Part shown: in pieces, positions 21,086 to 32,061 of the stretch
Layout of the letters: the number at the start of each line of letters is the position of its first letter
How positions within the stretch are numbered: position 1 is the stretch's first letter
Made by a program: the position numbers and the translations under genes
The notes under the pieces: generated by a model
The model's database searches: none
The model's input: only the letters and a program-made list of their open reading frames with translations
Told to the model about the DNA's origin: nothing
Origin: Pseudevernia furfuracea
Taxonomy: Eukaryota > Ascomycota > Lecanoromycetes > Lecanorales > Parmeliaceae
Length of the DNA stretch: 64,000 bases
Direction of reading: 5' to 3'
Assembly (NCBI GenBank): GCA_022315425.1
Contig: JAIUPT010000031.1
Coordinates: forward strand, 248,001-312,000

Positions 21086-21826
21086 TCATTCAAACCCTCT
21101 GGTAGGCTTCGGGATTGAATTGATGACTGACTGCACGCCGCCACCAACCATCGCTGCTGTTGAAGTTACGGCAGGCGCTGAGCCATTATCCGTAGCCGTC
21201 GGCTCCGCTTCACTTGCCCTTGGTAGCGAGTGCACTTTCGGCGGGTCACCGTACACTGACGAAAGATCCATCCTTTTTAGCTCATCGACGCAATTCGAAC
21301 TGTGACACTTGTGAATACCAAGCTCGGCCAGGCACTCCTCCGTTAGCTTTTGCGTGCCATTTCCCTCGTGCAAGGCCAATTTCGCGTCTAATGGATCAAG
21401 GAACCGCTTTTGATACCCTGCTCGGGGAGGTTTGTTTTGGGTGACCGCGAGAGGAGGTAGTTTCGAGTAAATATCAACTGTCTGGTGTCGCTGAGGGTAG
21501 CCAAAGTACCACGGGTCGCTATTCAGCAGAGCGAATCCTGGATCATCAACAAGTGTTGAAGGCCAGCATGGATTCGCCGTTAGCCCGAAGTCCGGGTCGC
21601 CCGGATATGCATCGAATCGAATCGATACTGTCGAAAGCGTTGTGGTCACGTCTGCAGTAAAAACGGACGTGTACCGGTCAGGACCATGGATAATTCGGTC
21701 AAATCGAGCATTCCTCGTTGACGCAGGCGGTTTGCCGTTGGCGTTGCTGCAAACAAACAACAGCAAGGAAAAGGTGGCTGACTTTTTCCTACAAAAATTC
21801 CTTCCAGGTGCTGCGCCGAGTCTCAT
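21086..21826 (-). CDS. Putative secreted hypothetical protein (246 aa, single exon)
   Basis: This is an open frame from ATG 21826 to a stop at 21086. The N-terminus carries a short basic part and a hydrophobic stretch (ATFSLLLFVCSNANG) that could act as a signal peptide. A central Cys-containing segment CLAELGIHKCHSSNC follows, then a Ser/Thr/Ala/Pro-rich tail. I do not recognise the family. It lies tail-to-tail with the hypothetical gene ending at 20876 and divergent from the LysM gene starting at 22134, with about 300 bp of shared upstream sequence. Confidence 0.6.
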   Translation of the reverse strand: MRLGAAPGRNFCRKKSATFSLLLFVCSNANGKPPASTRNARFDRIIHGPDRYTSVFTADVTTTLSTVSIRFDAYPGDPDFGLTANPCWPSTLVDDPGFALLNSDPWYFGYPQRHQTVDIYSKLPPLAVTQNKPPRAGYQKRFLDPLDAKLALHEGNGTQKLTEECLAELGIHKCHSSNCVDELKRMDLSSVYGDPPKVHSLPRASEAEPTATDNGSAPAVTSTAAMVGGGVQSVINSIPKPTRGFE

Positions 21827-22133
21827 TCAGCTTTCGGCTCCGTTACTACGTCCTTGGACTACTTTAATCTTGTTTTCACCTCCTTTTTGCATTCTCTGCT
21901 TATTTCAGGGGGGGCTCTTCTCACATGTCGCATAGGATTCCTCTCTCCAGCTAGCTACCAGCAATCTATTAAGCTAAATGATCGTTTCTTGTGGGGCTCC
22001 CCTACTCCTGACGTATTCTCGCGCACTGTCTAGGTCAACTCTGTGTTAGCCCATAGACTATTCTTTATATGCATCGCACCCTTTCTCTTATTCTGCGCAT
22101 TCTTCGGCTTCAGTCCCTAGACAGCCCGACATA

Positions 22134-24821
22134 ATGGCAACTCTCACTATGGTATCGGCTACTTTGGCAATCCTGATTGAACCTGCGTATGCTCAGTTCA
22201 ATATGTGGCCTGCGGTTCATTCAACGCAATTGGCATCCGCGATGGATTTCTCGGTAGATTGTTTGAACGCAATGTATGTGCGTCCAGTCCTTGAATGTTC
22301 AGTTAGCGCTACTAAAGCTTCTAGGAACACTACTGTGACATGTGATCCGGATCTCTTCCGCATGGCTGGCCAAGTCGATCTTTACTACTGGGCGCAAGAC
22401 AACCTCACCGACCTCTGCACGTCGTCTTGTCTTCAATCAAGCAGTGACTGGTTGGAAAACATTTACAACACGTGTGACGGTCAGACGATCGTAATTGACA
22501 GCAAGATGGTGCCGGTCGAGTCGGTGGCCATCCGTTACTCTGATGGCATTGGCCTCACTTGTCTTACAGACATGTATGAGTCTGTCCCCAAACGTCGAAC
22601 TTAACTAAATCAAGCCAAGCCAATTGCCTGTCACATTTTCTTACAACCAAACTCCGGAAATCGATCCAACTACAACCGCTTCGCCAGTCTCCGTAAGCGG
22701 AATATCGACAGCCTCAGTAAATTCAACTTCCAGTGATGGTAACCTTACTACTGTTGAATACAACAACTCGACAATCAATTATTGCTTCTTGGAGGCCCAA
22801 AGCTGGGTGGGTGTTGATGTCAGCGAACCTGATTGCACTTCAGATACTAACAACACTCTCTGCACTGACCCTGATGCAGCAAATCGTATAGTGAGTCATT
22901 CTCCTCACGCTGTTGGTTTCGCATTTGTCCTGACTATAACGCCAAGGCGAATCTATACAATGACACAATTGTGAGTCCTATATAATGAATTATGTGGAGA
23001 TCCGGATGGTTGCTCAGCTCATATTAGCTCTGCAGCACTTGCTTTTTGAGTGTCATGTGGTGGCGCATCAACTCTCCTTTTCTACCGGATGCCGACGAAT
23101 CCGACTACCTCATCGAGCAATTCCAAGATATCACTGACGTTTGCAATGTCACAATGCCATCGTCGCGCATCCGCGCTCTTCCTTCCTATCCAGCTGCACC
23201 GAGCCCAACCTATCTTCCTCCGGGTACGGATCCAAATGCAAACCTAACGACCTCAAATAGTGGGACATGCGATGGCCAGACCATCTCAGCAAGTAGCAGC
23301 AAGCGTCATCACATTGATTTAGCTGAGCATGGTCCTGACTTTCTTGAATTTGGGAAGGATCATACTGGCTACGCAAGGGTCAAGCGCGCTTCTGCTGGGT
23401 CGTGCGACTCTCTTTCAGAAACTTACGGGGTGACCACCGGTGATCTACAGTCTTCAACTGGTACAAATGACTGCTCTTTCAGTGCATCATCAATTTGCGT
23501 ACCACTGAGGTGCGATGTTGTGCAAGTCGGGAATAACCAATCATGGTGAGGGCAACTGTTGTTGTAAAATCTACGAATCTGGTAATCCTGACTGTGATAT
23601 AGTGCCTCTATTGCGAGCTCATTGTCTACCAGCAGCATAAATGTGACGAGCAACCTCTTCCTACAATGGAATCCTAATGTAATTGGACTCTGCGACAATT
23701 TGACCGCAGGTCAATACATTTGCAGTGGGTATGTGGTTCAATTTCCCCATTCTCAAACCTTTCATCTCCCCCTAATCTTTGATACAGACCACCTGGCGGC
23801 GGTTATACTCTACCAGGACCCATCAGTGGTACCAATACCAATGCCGGCGGACAACAGCGAGGAGGTCAAGGAAGTGGTACCAATCCCGACGGTCCGGATG
23901 GTCCGGATGGTCCCACAGCCAATAGCACAGCGGGTGCCCCCACACAAGCAGGTATTGCGAAGAATTGTAATGCTTTTGCGTACGCGAACGCCAACGACAC
24001 CTGTTTTGACGTGTCTCAAAGCTTCCGTATTACGCTAGCACAGCTGACAACATGGAACCCGGTTCTCGGATACCCTGATGGACACAATTGTACTACACAG
24101 TTCTGGGCCGGTTACGACTATTGTGTTGGCATACCAGGATCGACAGGCTCCTCAAGTAGTAGTACTGACAGTGCATCGCCGGCCACTACCTCGAGTCTTC
24201 CGTATCCCACTCAAAGCGGTATATCTCTTGCTTGTGACAAATACGTAGAGGCGAAGACTGGCGACTACTGCTTCATCTTCGCGCAGAACAACAACATCAC
24301 TACGGATGAGCTTTACAGTTGGAATGCAATACTCGGACCAAATGGTGCCAATTGTTCTACGGAATTTCAAGCGGGATACGATTACTGTGTCAGTACTAAC
24401 ACCTAGCTTGTGGCGAGCTTAGTGGACTGATATCAATGTATATTAGGTCGCCGTATCTACCACATCCGCAACTACGACAAACACGCCAGCCTCCACGTCT
24501 TCCACCATTTTGTCCTCAACAACTCCTACGCAAAGTGGTCTTGCCAGCAACTGCAACAAGCTTGTCGTAGCGCAGAAGGGAGACACATGCTTCTCGCTCG
24601 CCCAGAACAACGGTAAGCCCCCTCACTAAAGAACCTCGCAGACTTCAGAGAAGCGGCGACAGGGTGCGAAATGCACAGTGATGCTGCAGTACTAATGAAC
24701 TATAACAGACATCACGACAGCGCAACTGTACACTTGGAACCCTGTTCTGGGGGCTAATGGCGAGAACTGCAGCTCCGATCTCCAAGCTGGAGAAGGATAT
24801 TGCGTGGGAGTGCAAAGCTGA
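22134..24821 (+). CDS. Secreted multi-LysM chitin-binding protein (735 aa, 9 exons, 4 LysM)
   Basis: Exons: 22134-22273, 22325-22573, 22620-22890, 22947-22970, 23028-23545, 23603-23728, 23788-24388, 24447-24612, 24709-24821. All eight junctions keep phase and give 735 aa; exon 4 is only 24 nt. The first about 20 residues end AYA and form a signal peptide. A long Cys- and Asn-rich N-terminal region typical of large fungal LysM proteins follows, including NLYNDTI and WRINSPFLP. Four LysM modules lie at about 389-440, 502-550, 590-643 and 676-733. Each has a Cys after the first strand and an N-P/A-x-L/I-G type core (WNPNVIG, WNPVLGY, WNAILGP, WNPVLGA). Linkers are Ser/Thr/Gly-rich. LysM proteins bind chitin and can hide it from host receptors or protect hyphae; which applies here is unknown. 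The frame is intact. Confidence 0.88.
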
Positions 24822-25419
24822 TCTACATCGTGTGACGATGAGTGTTAGGCGCTGATTTTTGGTGCTTTATTCTCATAACGCTGCGGAATCGCAGCCTATG
24901 CTGCTTGAAATTCGATCTTAGCCGACATGTGAATTATTTAAGAAGGATGCTTTAGTCTCTGTAGCGAGAAGTGGGGCTTCGTACATGCATGTAAGCGTGG
25001 ATGGGTGGGAAGAAAATATGCTACGAATCCAAAGAGAGAGAGAGTGTGTGTGTGTGCGTGCGTGTGGAATGAACAGTCAAAGGCTGGTGCAAGATAAATA
25101 GAGAAAAGGCTTCCAAGTAGCACAAGTTTCTGCTATCGACGCTTCTACCAAAGTCATGACCAGCTACTCAGGGACATCTGAAAGATGCTATTCGCCTTTC
25201 CTTCATGCGACCCACCAACGCACAGTCCCACTGTGGCGATTTGACTAGAAACGGATAGCATGAGTTAAGTACATAAACAATCAATGACAAACTCCACAAG
25301 TAGTGAATAGGGCATGCGCCATTAATCAACGCAACCGGACACGGATCTGCACAGCTACACATCTTCAACTGAGACACGCACGCCAAATTCACCATACCAT
25401 CGGCGAAAAAATTGGGAGA
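24822..25419. other. Intergenic; TG/GA dinucleotide runs near 25030-25065
   Basis: Contains (GA)n(TG)n at about 25033-25063. No gene seen between the LysM stop and the next minus-strand gene. Confidence 0.45.
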
Positions 25420-26077
25420 CTACTCGTAGCCACCCGCAACGGTGCAGTTGAACGCACCATCAAAGAGTGCCTCGAGTGTCGACCAGTCATTGGCAATGAT
25501 GTCATTCATGAGAGCGGGCGCCGTGACACTAGGATGGCCCACCAGGATGTAACCATTGTTGGTGACGTCGCTAAAAAAGGCGCCGATCTCATTGTTGGAG
25601 CACACACCATTATCATCGAACGTGCAACCCCAACCAGATTCTAAGTATGCCCTGGTTGAAGCAATGATTGGGGCGACGGTTCATTTGTTGGCGCTCATTG
25701 CGGTGGAGAGAACGTAGGTGTTCAGCGCCATGCCAAGAGAGATTGTGTCGCTGGGCAGGGAGACTTCGTCTTGGCCTGCAGTGGTCGGATGCTCTGCGGC
25801 CCTTTCATCAACGCTACGCTCTCGCAGTAGGTACTCCTCGTGTTCCACCGCGGAGTAATGGCTCCCACCAGCTGGCGAGCCGGTCTTCTTCCGCCCCCAT
25901 TGCTCCCGGAGTCCATTCTATCATGAAACTAGTCAGAAAAACCAGGCCCACAAATCTCGCAATCACGGTCACCACGGCCGCTATCACAAAAAGAATGAAG
26001 AAAAGGGTGAAGAGCCAATTACCGAAGCTCCACTTGTCGACGCTGAAATTGTTTGCTGTTGTGCCGCTCGACGTCAT
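25420..26077 (-). pseudogene. Single-pass membrane protein gene with in-frame TGA
   Basis: Exon 1 is 26077-25967 and exon 2 is 25917-25420. The 49-nt intron has a CTGAC branch site and a GATAG end, phase 0. Exon 1 encodes a transmembrane helix (WLFTLFFILFVIAAVVT). Exon 2 reads SHYSAVEHEEYLLRERSVDE and SLGMALNTYVLSTAMSANK, then TGA (25683-25681), then TVAPIIASTRAYLESGWGC and SNNEIGAFFSDVTNNGYIL to a TAG at 25422. Without the TGA the product would be 202 aa; with it, 115 aa. The coding character after the stop suggests a recent nonsense change, CGA or TGG to TGA. The family is not recognised. It is the first of several small membrane-protein loci to the right. Confidence 0.55.
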
Positions 26078-26661
26078 GATTCCTCGAGAAAGACCGAGGT
26101 GACATGGAGCAGATTATTGAAGATTGTGATACGTTAGATGACGGAGTCGATATTGGTTGTTTTTTATTCAAGACTCAGCTATTTGTAGGCCATGAGGCCG
26201 ATGCCAACGCGCTAAGCAAAGTGTTGTAGGTGCAATCTTTCAACAGGAGGAAAGTGCAATTTTTTATTGACTCTCGGGTAGCTGTAAAAGCATATGAATT
26301 TTGAAAATGGGATTAAATCTTCTCGCAATTTGCGGCAGAAAAAACTGATACTCCACGTGTTCATCCAAGTGCCTGTGAGCCCGCCGTGCTTTGGCCGATC
26401 TACCATCTCCCAGGTTCTTTGATGCTCTCCAGAATGCCGACCCTCTCACATAACACCGTCCCCATTAGCAGCTCAAAGGCGTCTCTGGAGTATTTGATCC
26501 CACAATTCCATGATATTTGAGCCTCCAGTTCGATATGTCTGAGCATATCCAAATGACCGGGCCTTCAGTTTCCCATTGCTCTCAACCTCTCAAAACCTGC
26601 TACATAAGTATTAGCCTTCCATATACTCACTCAATCAAGAAGATGTAGGTTCACTACACCT

Positions 26662-26952
26662 TCAATATGGTCGCCGCATGTAATCCTCATCCGTATCATC
26701 CTCAAACTCCAACCCAGCACGCTCTTCACGCGACTCTTCGTCCCTATATCCTTCCCTCTCTGAGTTCGCCAGCACGGATAAAAATGACCGAGACATCGGA
26801 CGCCCATTCCCGAGGAATTGCCAAAGCAAGCAAGCGGCGGTGAGTATGGAGGCTAAGAACCCAAGGGCTAAGAGAACGACATAGACTATTTCTAGGAGGA
26901 TAGCGACCGGGCGAGGCGCTTCGACGAATTCACCAATTACTTCGCTCGACAT
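26662..26952 (-). CDS. Small membrane protein (96 aa)
   Basis: Single frame from ATG 26952. A hydrophobic stretch of about 30 residues (AILLEIVYVVLLALGFLAS and onward to AACLLWQFL) can span the membrane once. An acidic, Arg-rich C-terminal tail follows (REGYRDEESREERAG, EFEDDTDED). There is no signal cleavage site. No family recognised. Its layout (N-terminal membrane helix, charged tail) is shared by the neighbours at 28.4 and 31.5 kb. Confidence 0.5.
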   Translation of the reverse strand: MSSEVIGEFVEAPRPVAILLEIVYVVLLALGFLASILTAACLLWQFLGNGRPMSRSFLSVLANSEREGYRDEESREERAGLEFEDDTDEDYMRRPY

Positions 26953-27548
26953 GGCTGAGGTGGATGAATATTTTCAGTGTGTAGATTAGGCCTACGAAGA
27001 GTTTTTTTTTGGGAGCTTCGAAGTTTCTTGTGAGAGTCTTGATGAAAGAGTTTATCTTAAATGAATTTCTAGAGCTCATGGCTTGTTCGCGCCGTGAAAG
27101 CCAGGCGCTCTAAGCCCCGAATAGGTGAGCAAGATTGGCATAGAGTGGTCCAAGGTGGCAACAAAACCGCGTTTTCCCAAGTACACGCCTCTTTTTGAAC
27201 AGGCTCCACCGAGTGGAAGAAATTTCTCCCGTATCCATAATCAAAACAAAGCACCAGCAGACAGATATGAATTTACAGTAGGAAAGACTTTTTTCACCAT
27301 GGAAAACATCATCCCGACCGGGTATATTTCAGGCCGTCTCCAGCAACCCTATCTCCTGCTGCAACTCTGAATTCAGCTACCTTATACCAGATCCACCAGT
27401 CTCCACTACGCCCCCGCTTGAAGACGCCGCTCTCGCCGATCCTTCATAACTCTTACTGCGTTTCTGGCAGTGGGATAACGAAGCCACAATACGACCGCTT
27501 CCTAACCTACGACGGCCAAATCGCTATAAGTAGAATCCCAAGGCACTA
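26953..27548. other. Intergenic, no gene seen
   Basis: It includes the upstream region of the 26952 gene, with a T run at about 27003-27010. No convincing frame. Confidence 0.35.
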
Positions 27549-27788
27549 CTATTTCTGAAATACGTGTGCTGAAAACACTCGATGCGGTGGTTTTGATGCT
27601 CTGGGCCATCCTAGGAGAGTAACATGAGATCCCGTGACGATGTAAACTTCATTAGTAGGGTCTGTGATGAGGCTGGTGATGGTAGAAGACGAAGTCACTG
27701 CGGTTGATGAAGGTGCAGATGGAGATGTTTGCAATCCGCATAGGCAACTTGTCTGACGAAAAAACATGGCACTTGAAAGAGCTCCCAT
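27549..27788 (-). CDS. Possible small Ser/Thr-rich protein (79 aa)
   Basis: ATG at 27788 begins MGALSSAMFF and continues with a Ser/Thr-rich stretch (SAPSSTAVTSSSTITSL), like the Ser/Thr-rich N-terminus of the 31.8 kb membrane-protein gene. No membrane helix follows in this frame. It may be a fragment of a decayed member of that set, or chance. Confidence 0.2.
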   Translation of the reverse strand: MGALSSAMFFRQTSCLCGLQTSPSAPSSTAVTSSSTITSLITDPTNEVYIVTGSHVTLLGWPRASKPPHRVFSAHVFQK

Positions 27789-28258
27789 GTTTTGGTTTTG
27801 GCACAACTTGGTGGGTAGCAGCTAGATTGAGTCGACTATTCATAACAAATTTGGGGAATTTTTCCGGGTGATCTCCGCCCCCGTGCGTGATTTTTGCTCG
27901 ATCTTGTTAACACTAACCATCATGAACTTAGGCTTACGGTAAATCAATTTCGGTGGAAATTTGCGCGAATTTGAGGCAATAGGATCTCCGAACCGGTTGC
28001 GTCAACTCGTTGCAACTTCTCTCGGCAGTCATCTGACAATAGGATCAAAAGATAGAGGACGCTGACCGCAATTTACTAGCGAGCTATACTTCAACCTCGA
28101 TTTCAACATGTGTCATCAACAGCGTTCTTCTCCAACCCACAACAACACCGCCATCCTAGTCCTTCAACGCCCCCAACCACGCCCCTAAGACGAATCACAG
28201 CACTCAACCGCTCTTCCGCACGTCGCCGGAATCTTCAGAAACCCACTTCGTTCCCCTG

Positions 28259-28552
28259 CTACCATTTTTCACTCTCTTCCTCGTCAGCAACACCCGATGT
28301 GCTGCTCCATGCTCCAAGCTCCACCGCATTCTCCTCCTCTTCGGCGGCCCGGCGACGCTCTCTGCGCTCCCTAATCTTGCGGGAAAGAGCAACAAGACCC
28401 CGCGTGAAGACTGGAGCGATTGCAATCGCGAAAATGATGACCGCGACTGTAGCTACGACCAAGCCGAACAGCTCCAAGCCAAGACTCGCCTCCCATAAAT
28501 CGTTTTCGTTGGTGCGTGGAACCATAGTCGACGTCGCTGTTGCTGCGGTCAT
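28259..28552 (-). CDS. Small membrane protein (97 aa)
   Basis: From ATG 28552: a short polar N-terminus, one long hydrophobic segment (LELFGLVVATVAVIIFAIAI and onward), a strongly basic helix (RKIRERRERRRAA) and an acidic end. This topology predicts one membrane span with the charged tail in the cytosol. The opposite strand is also open (from about 28110) but has no hydrophobic or domain pattern, so the minus strand is preferred. No family recognised. Confidence 0.45.
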   Translation of the reverse strand: MTAATATSTMVPRTNENDLWEASLGLELFGLVVATVAVIIFAIAIAPVFTRGLVALSRKIRERRERRRAAEEEENAVELGAWSSTSGVADEEESEKW

Positions 28553-28645
28553 GGTGACGGGGAATTCGGCGGATATGTTTGGTGGTGTCGCTATACAGCA
28601 AGGAGTTGATGGTTGTGGTGTAGTGAGACGTTGAAGTTTGGGTCG

Positions 28646-28975
28646 CTATTTTGGAGTATTTGGAGTCTCTCCGACAAACGCAACCTTCAGTTGCTCGAGA
28701 AGTGAGAAGGAGTGAAAGCTGGATATCGCAATGTAGAAATCTACGACGTGTCGACGCGGTTGTCGAAGAAATGAGCTCCTACACAATTCAGTTTCTAATG
28801 ATGGTAAGCAAGTCTGAGCACGCTTTGGTGCACCGTTGTTGAAATATCCGCAAACCTTCTCAAATTGGTGTCTTACTCCGTCTTTGGTCGAGTTGACGAG
28901 GATTCGTCCCGCCGTTAGTTGAAGCTCTGTGGGAGAAAGGTTATCCACCCCCTCCTCTTGAGGTTGTCCAAACAT
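28646..28975 (-). CDS. Hypothetical protein or first exon (up to 109 aa)
   Basis: ATG 28975 starts MFGQPQEEGVDNLSPTELQ and continues LVNSTKDGVRHQFEK with protein-like composition. After FEK a GTTTGC donor is possible (intron to a CATTAG about 66 nt on), which would give a short alternative end. Without it the frame runs to 28646. No domain recognised. Confidence 0.3.
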   Translation of the reverse strand: MFGQPQEEGVDNLSPTELQLTAGRILVNSTKDGVRHQFEKVCGYFNNGAPKRAQTCLPSLETELCRSSFLRQPRRHVVDFYIAISSFHSFSLLEQLKVAFVGETPNTPK

Positions 28976-29145
28976 GGGCGCGATCGGGAGTTACGTGGAG
29001 GGTGTCACGTTGGGCAACCGGCCAAGCCGACCCATGGGATGAGGGCAAACATTTCTCATTGCGGTAGTACCAATCTGTCTAATCTACATTACATTATACT
29101 CGCGCAACTCTCTCCCACATTCCCACAAACAACTCGTCCTGTGTA

Positions 29146-29925
29146 CTAATCGTCAAATCGCACCTCGTCAAATCCATACTTCCTCTTAGGATCTCCGGTG
29201 CAGTTGGCCATGAGCAGCGCATCCAACCATAGGAGCTCGTTGCAGCCCATTTCTCCGTCCTTCTCTTCGTCTTCTATGTAGTACATTGCATCCTCGTCTC
29301 GTTGCAATCGGCTTTGGCGAGGTATCGAAGCTTCATTGTTGTCTTCTGAAATAGTGAGTGACGATGAGAGAAGAGCTGGTTGCTCGAGTAAGCTTTGGGA
29401 TCGGTGTTGAGGTTGAAGATGATACTGAGATTCGGGCTGTTCTTCGTGTTGCGCTGGGTGCTGTCTTTGGTGTTGATCCTCCTGTTGGTGGGGGTATTCA
29501 ACTTGGGTTCGGTCTTGGTGTTCCATCCCATATCCGTTCTGGTAGTCAGCTTGACGCTTATTATAGGGGTCAACTTGGTTGTCTTCTGCTAGCTGGTGTT
29601 CTTGATGCTGCTCCACCCAGCCGTTCTCTCGGTCTCGGCGCACTTCGGCAAACACGTCCTTGACCATTGCCAGGTAAGTCTCGACATTTCCACCTGAAAA
29701 GCCTCGAATGAGGTGCTGGTGTTTGTGGAACGCTTCAGTGATCGGATCGGGCTCAGAAATTGGTACAGTGGTGGGCGGTGGTGCTGACGTGTCGTCGACT
29801 TGGCTATTGATGTCGACTTGAGGCTCAGATTGGGGGGTAGTCACGGCAGAGGGTCGTGCTGATTTGCAGAGCTGGCCGAATAAATTGACGTGGTAGTCTG
29901 GTATACAACCGGAGGTGCCCGCCAT
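29146..29925 (-). CDS. Gln/Glu-rich hypothetical protein with EF-hand-like end (259 aa)
   Basis: Single open frame from ATG 29925. The middle (about residues 110-185) is rich in Gln, His and Glu. The C-terminal part reads YYIEDEEKDGEMGCNELLWLDAL, where DEEKDGEMGCNEL has the spacing of a calcium-binding EF-hand loop (acidic residues at 1, 3 or 5, Gly at 6, acidic at 12). A flanking helix follows. One degenerate loop is weak evidence for calcium binding. There is no membrane segment. It lies within the cluster of small membrane-protein genes. Confidence 0.6.
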   Translation of the reverse strand: MAGTSGCIPDYHVNLFGQLCKSARPSAVTTPQSEPQVDINSQVDDTSAPPPTTVPISEPDPITEAFHKHQHLIRGFSGGNVETYLAMVKDVFAEVRRDRENGWVEQHQEHQLAEDNQVDPYNKRQADYQNGYGMEHQDRTQVEYPHQQEDQHQRQHPAQHEEQPESQYHLQPQHRSQSLLEQPALLSSSLTISEDNNEASIPRQSRLQRDEDAMYYIEDEEKDGEMGCNELLWLDALLMANCTGDPKRKYGFDEVRFDD

Positions 29926-30688
29926 TTTTGTGTCGGTAGCGTTCCTGGTCGTCGTTATGGTGAGCTGGTAAGGTGCACCAAGTCTTGATTTTTTTCTGAA
30001 AAGTGCTTTGGCTTAATTCACGGGCTTTAGTATTATTCTTCGGCTGTGATTGGAGATATGAACGAATAAAGATGGGAGTGGAAAGAGAGGCTCTTATCCT
30101 CCGAATTTATTGCATTTTATTTTATTCGTATTTTTATTGACTCATTTCCTTCCGTGCGCACGTTTTGCTCGCAACATCCCCCACCAAGAGTGATTCTTGG
30201 CCCATTTTTCAAATACTTCCAGCATGATTTTTCTTGACCTTACCTCCTTTCCTTCTCCGATTCTTTCAAGGTCGCCGCCGCCTGAATCGATTCAGGGCAG
30301 TGACTCCTAGGCGCACTCGATATCCCTGGTTTTAAGCACATAAGACATCTTTTATACGTGTGTGGTACATACCTTGGTACTTTCCTAGAGTTGAGTAGTC
30401 TCACAATATGCGAGAGCCTCATATTCGAAATCGCTCGCCAATCCAGCAGTTTCCTCCCTCAAGGAAAGGTGCGCTATCGGCGCAAAATCCCGCCTGCTTG
30501 CCTGTAACCACTAGCCCTGAGTCCCCCCTAATATACCTAGAGCCTGTAATTGGAATCCGGATACCACATGTCGCTATTATGCGCAGAGGATGTTGAGACT
30601 GAGATTCTAGCAATTACTGTCTGTTCTAGAAAGAGAGACCACGCACACATTGGGATATATAGAGCGATAATTTTCTCGAATACTCTGG
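29926..30688. other. Intergenic, no gene seen
   Basis: No frame with coding character. T-rich near 30115-30140. Confidence 0.35.
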
Positions 30689-31012
30689 TCATAAGCTTTC
30701 ACTCGCGTCTGCGACATGCATCAGACCATCCTTGTCCAGGTCACCACCGTTATTACCAACCCTTCGGGTAACGCTGACCAGATTGGGTACAAGATTTATT
30801 CGGAGTCTCAGGGAGGGATTGATGTAACTAAAGAAACAATTTAGAGCGATGGAGAGAAATAGAATTGCTTCCAAGATAAAGGGGTCGAGTCTAGAGCCAA
30901 ACACCTTCGCATGGCGATAGTCTTGGTCCTTTGGGAGACAAGATAAGAAGATCTTGTACTCTTACAGCGCCATTCTTGGGGGACAGTATTATGGAGCGAT
31001 ACCAGCTCTTGC
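30689..31012 (-). pseudogene. Fragment of a membrane protein with EF-hand-like loop
   Basis: The minus-strand frame ending at a TGA (30691-30689) reads FILEAILFLSIALNCFF, a membrane helix, then VSVTRRVGNNGG and DLDKDGLMHVADA, an EF-hand-like loop. A GTAAGA donor in the coding-strand text AATGGCGCTGTAAGA, with acceptor GCGAAG before GTGTTTGGC, could join it to an upstream exon encoding GKSWYRSIILSPKNGA. No in-frame start was found upstream, so this is either a gene with an unseen 5' exon or a remnant. The same layout, membrane helices followed by an acidic DxDxDG-type loop, occurs at 36.2-36.7 and 37.6-38.1 kb. Confidence 0.35.
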
Positions 31013-31201
31013 CTGGCTCTTATGTGGAAGATCTTTCGCAACTCAACGCTACAGTGTAAGTTAAGAGGACGAGAAAGTACGTGTTCGCCAGAGTGGGGTA
31101 CCGATTATTTTTGAAGTGATTGGAGGGGAGAGCAACAGGTCCCAGATGCCTTTTACTAGTCCTTATCCTGTATACACGTAGTGTATGCCTCTCGAGGGAC
31201 C

Positions 31202-31841
31202 CTAGGACGTGGGCGTTTGCTCCTTAGAGAGCCATTTTGCAAAGTGACAGTGCATCGAAGATCCACGCCAAATAGGCAACCTCTGTGACTGGGTGAGTAA
31301 CAGCGTTTCCTACGAGCGGAAGTCGCGTACCCAGACCACATTCATGAGGATCATAACGGCTAATCTCCTTAAAAGGGGCAAAGTAACGAGCCGCTGGAGA
31401 AGAGGCTTGTTTGCTTCACTCCTATCACTTGGGTCTTTGTGCATGCTATCCTGTAATATTTCAGCAACCAAGCCTCATTCTGTTGCCGATGACGTTTGTT
31501 ACCTTGTTGTCCTCCGATTTTTCGTCCTCCAATTTTTGCTGCTCTTCTGCTCTTTTGCGCCCTAAAAACGCGACAACCGAGGTGCAAAGTCTTTCAACCC
31601 CCATCTTAGCATTCTCGCTGCCAGGCACTCCCACCGCGAAAAGGTTGTTCATGAAGGAGCATAATAAGATGAGAGTCGGTACTATGACGATGCACCAGCC
31701 AATCAACGACCAGTCCTGGGGCTTTGGAAGCGTCTGCGCTTTACAAGTATTGGTACCCTGCACTGCGTACTCCGTGGCTGTGACAGTGGGTCCTGTAATC
31801 GTGGTAGTGGATGTCATGAATTTGACGATTGTGGTCGGCAT
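31202..31841 (-). CDS. Small membrane protein, paralogue A of a divergent pair (179 aa, 3 exons)
   Basis: Exons: 31841-31503, 31450-31331, 31282-31202; introns of 52 and 48 nt, all phase 0. Order: a Thr-rich N-terminus (MTSTTTITGPTVTATEY), a membrane helix (WSLIGWCIVIVPTLILLCSF), the segment FAVGVPGSENAKMGVERL, a charged helix with RKRAEEQQKLEDEKSED, a second hydrophobic helix (LLRRLAVMILMNVVW), and a last exon starting RLPIW. The model is supported by paralogue B at 32062-32685, which has the same three exons and the same 48-nt second intron. Reading through intron 2 instead would stop at 31310. Probably a two-span membrane protein of unknown function. Confidence 0.55.
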
Positions 31842-32061
31842 GATCTCAAACTGATGGAAAAAGACTCCGACGCCGATAATTTTTCAAAGTTGTATGGCAG
31901 CTGGGATTTTTGAAAGTTAGAAAAATCTAGAGAAGAGTACGTTTGAAATTCAGGGGCGCTAGCAACGCAAGGGGAAATCTCACAATCTCCCCTTGCATTA
32001 CTAGCGCTTTCAACTTTGCCACGTATCTCATCTTATCTCACCAAAATCATCACACATTCAG

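Noticed and set aside
28110..28634. 174-codon plus-strand frame antisense to the 28.3 kb membrane protein
   Set aside because: No ATG at its proposed start and no domain pattern; the minus strand gives a clear membrane helix and charged tail.
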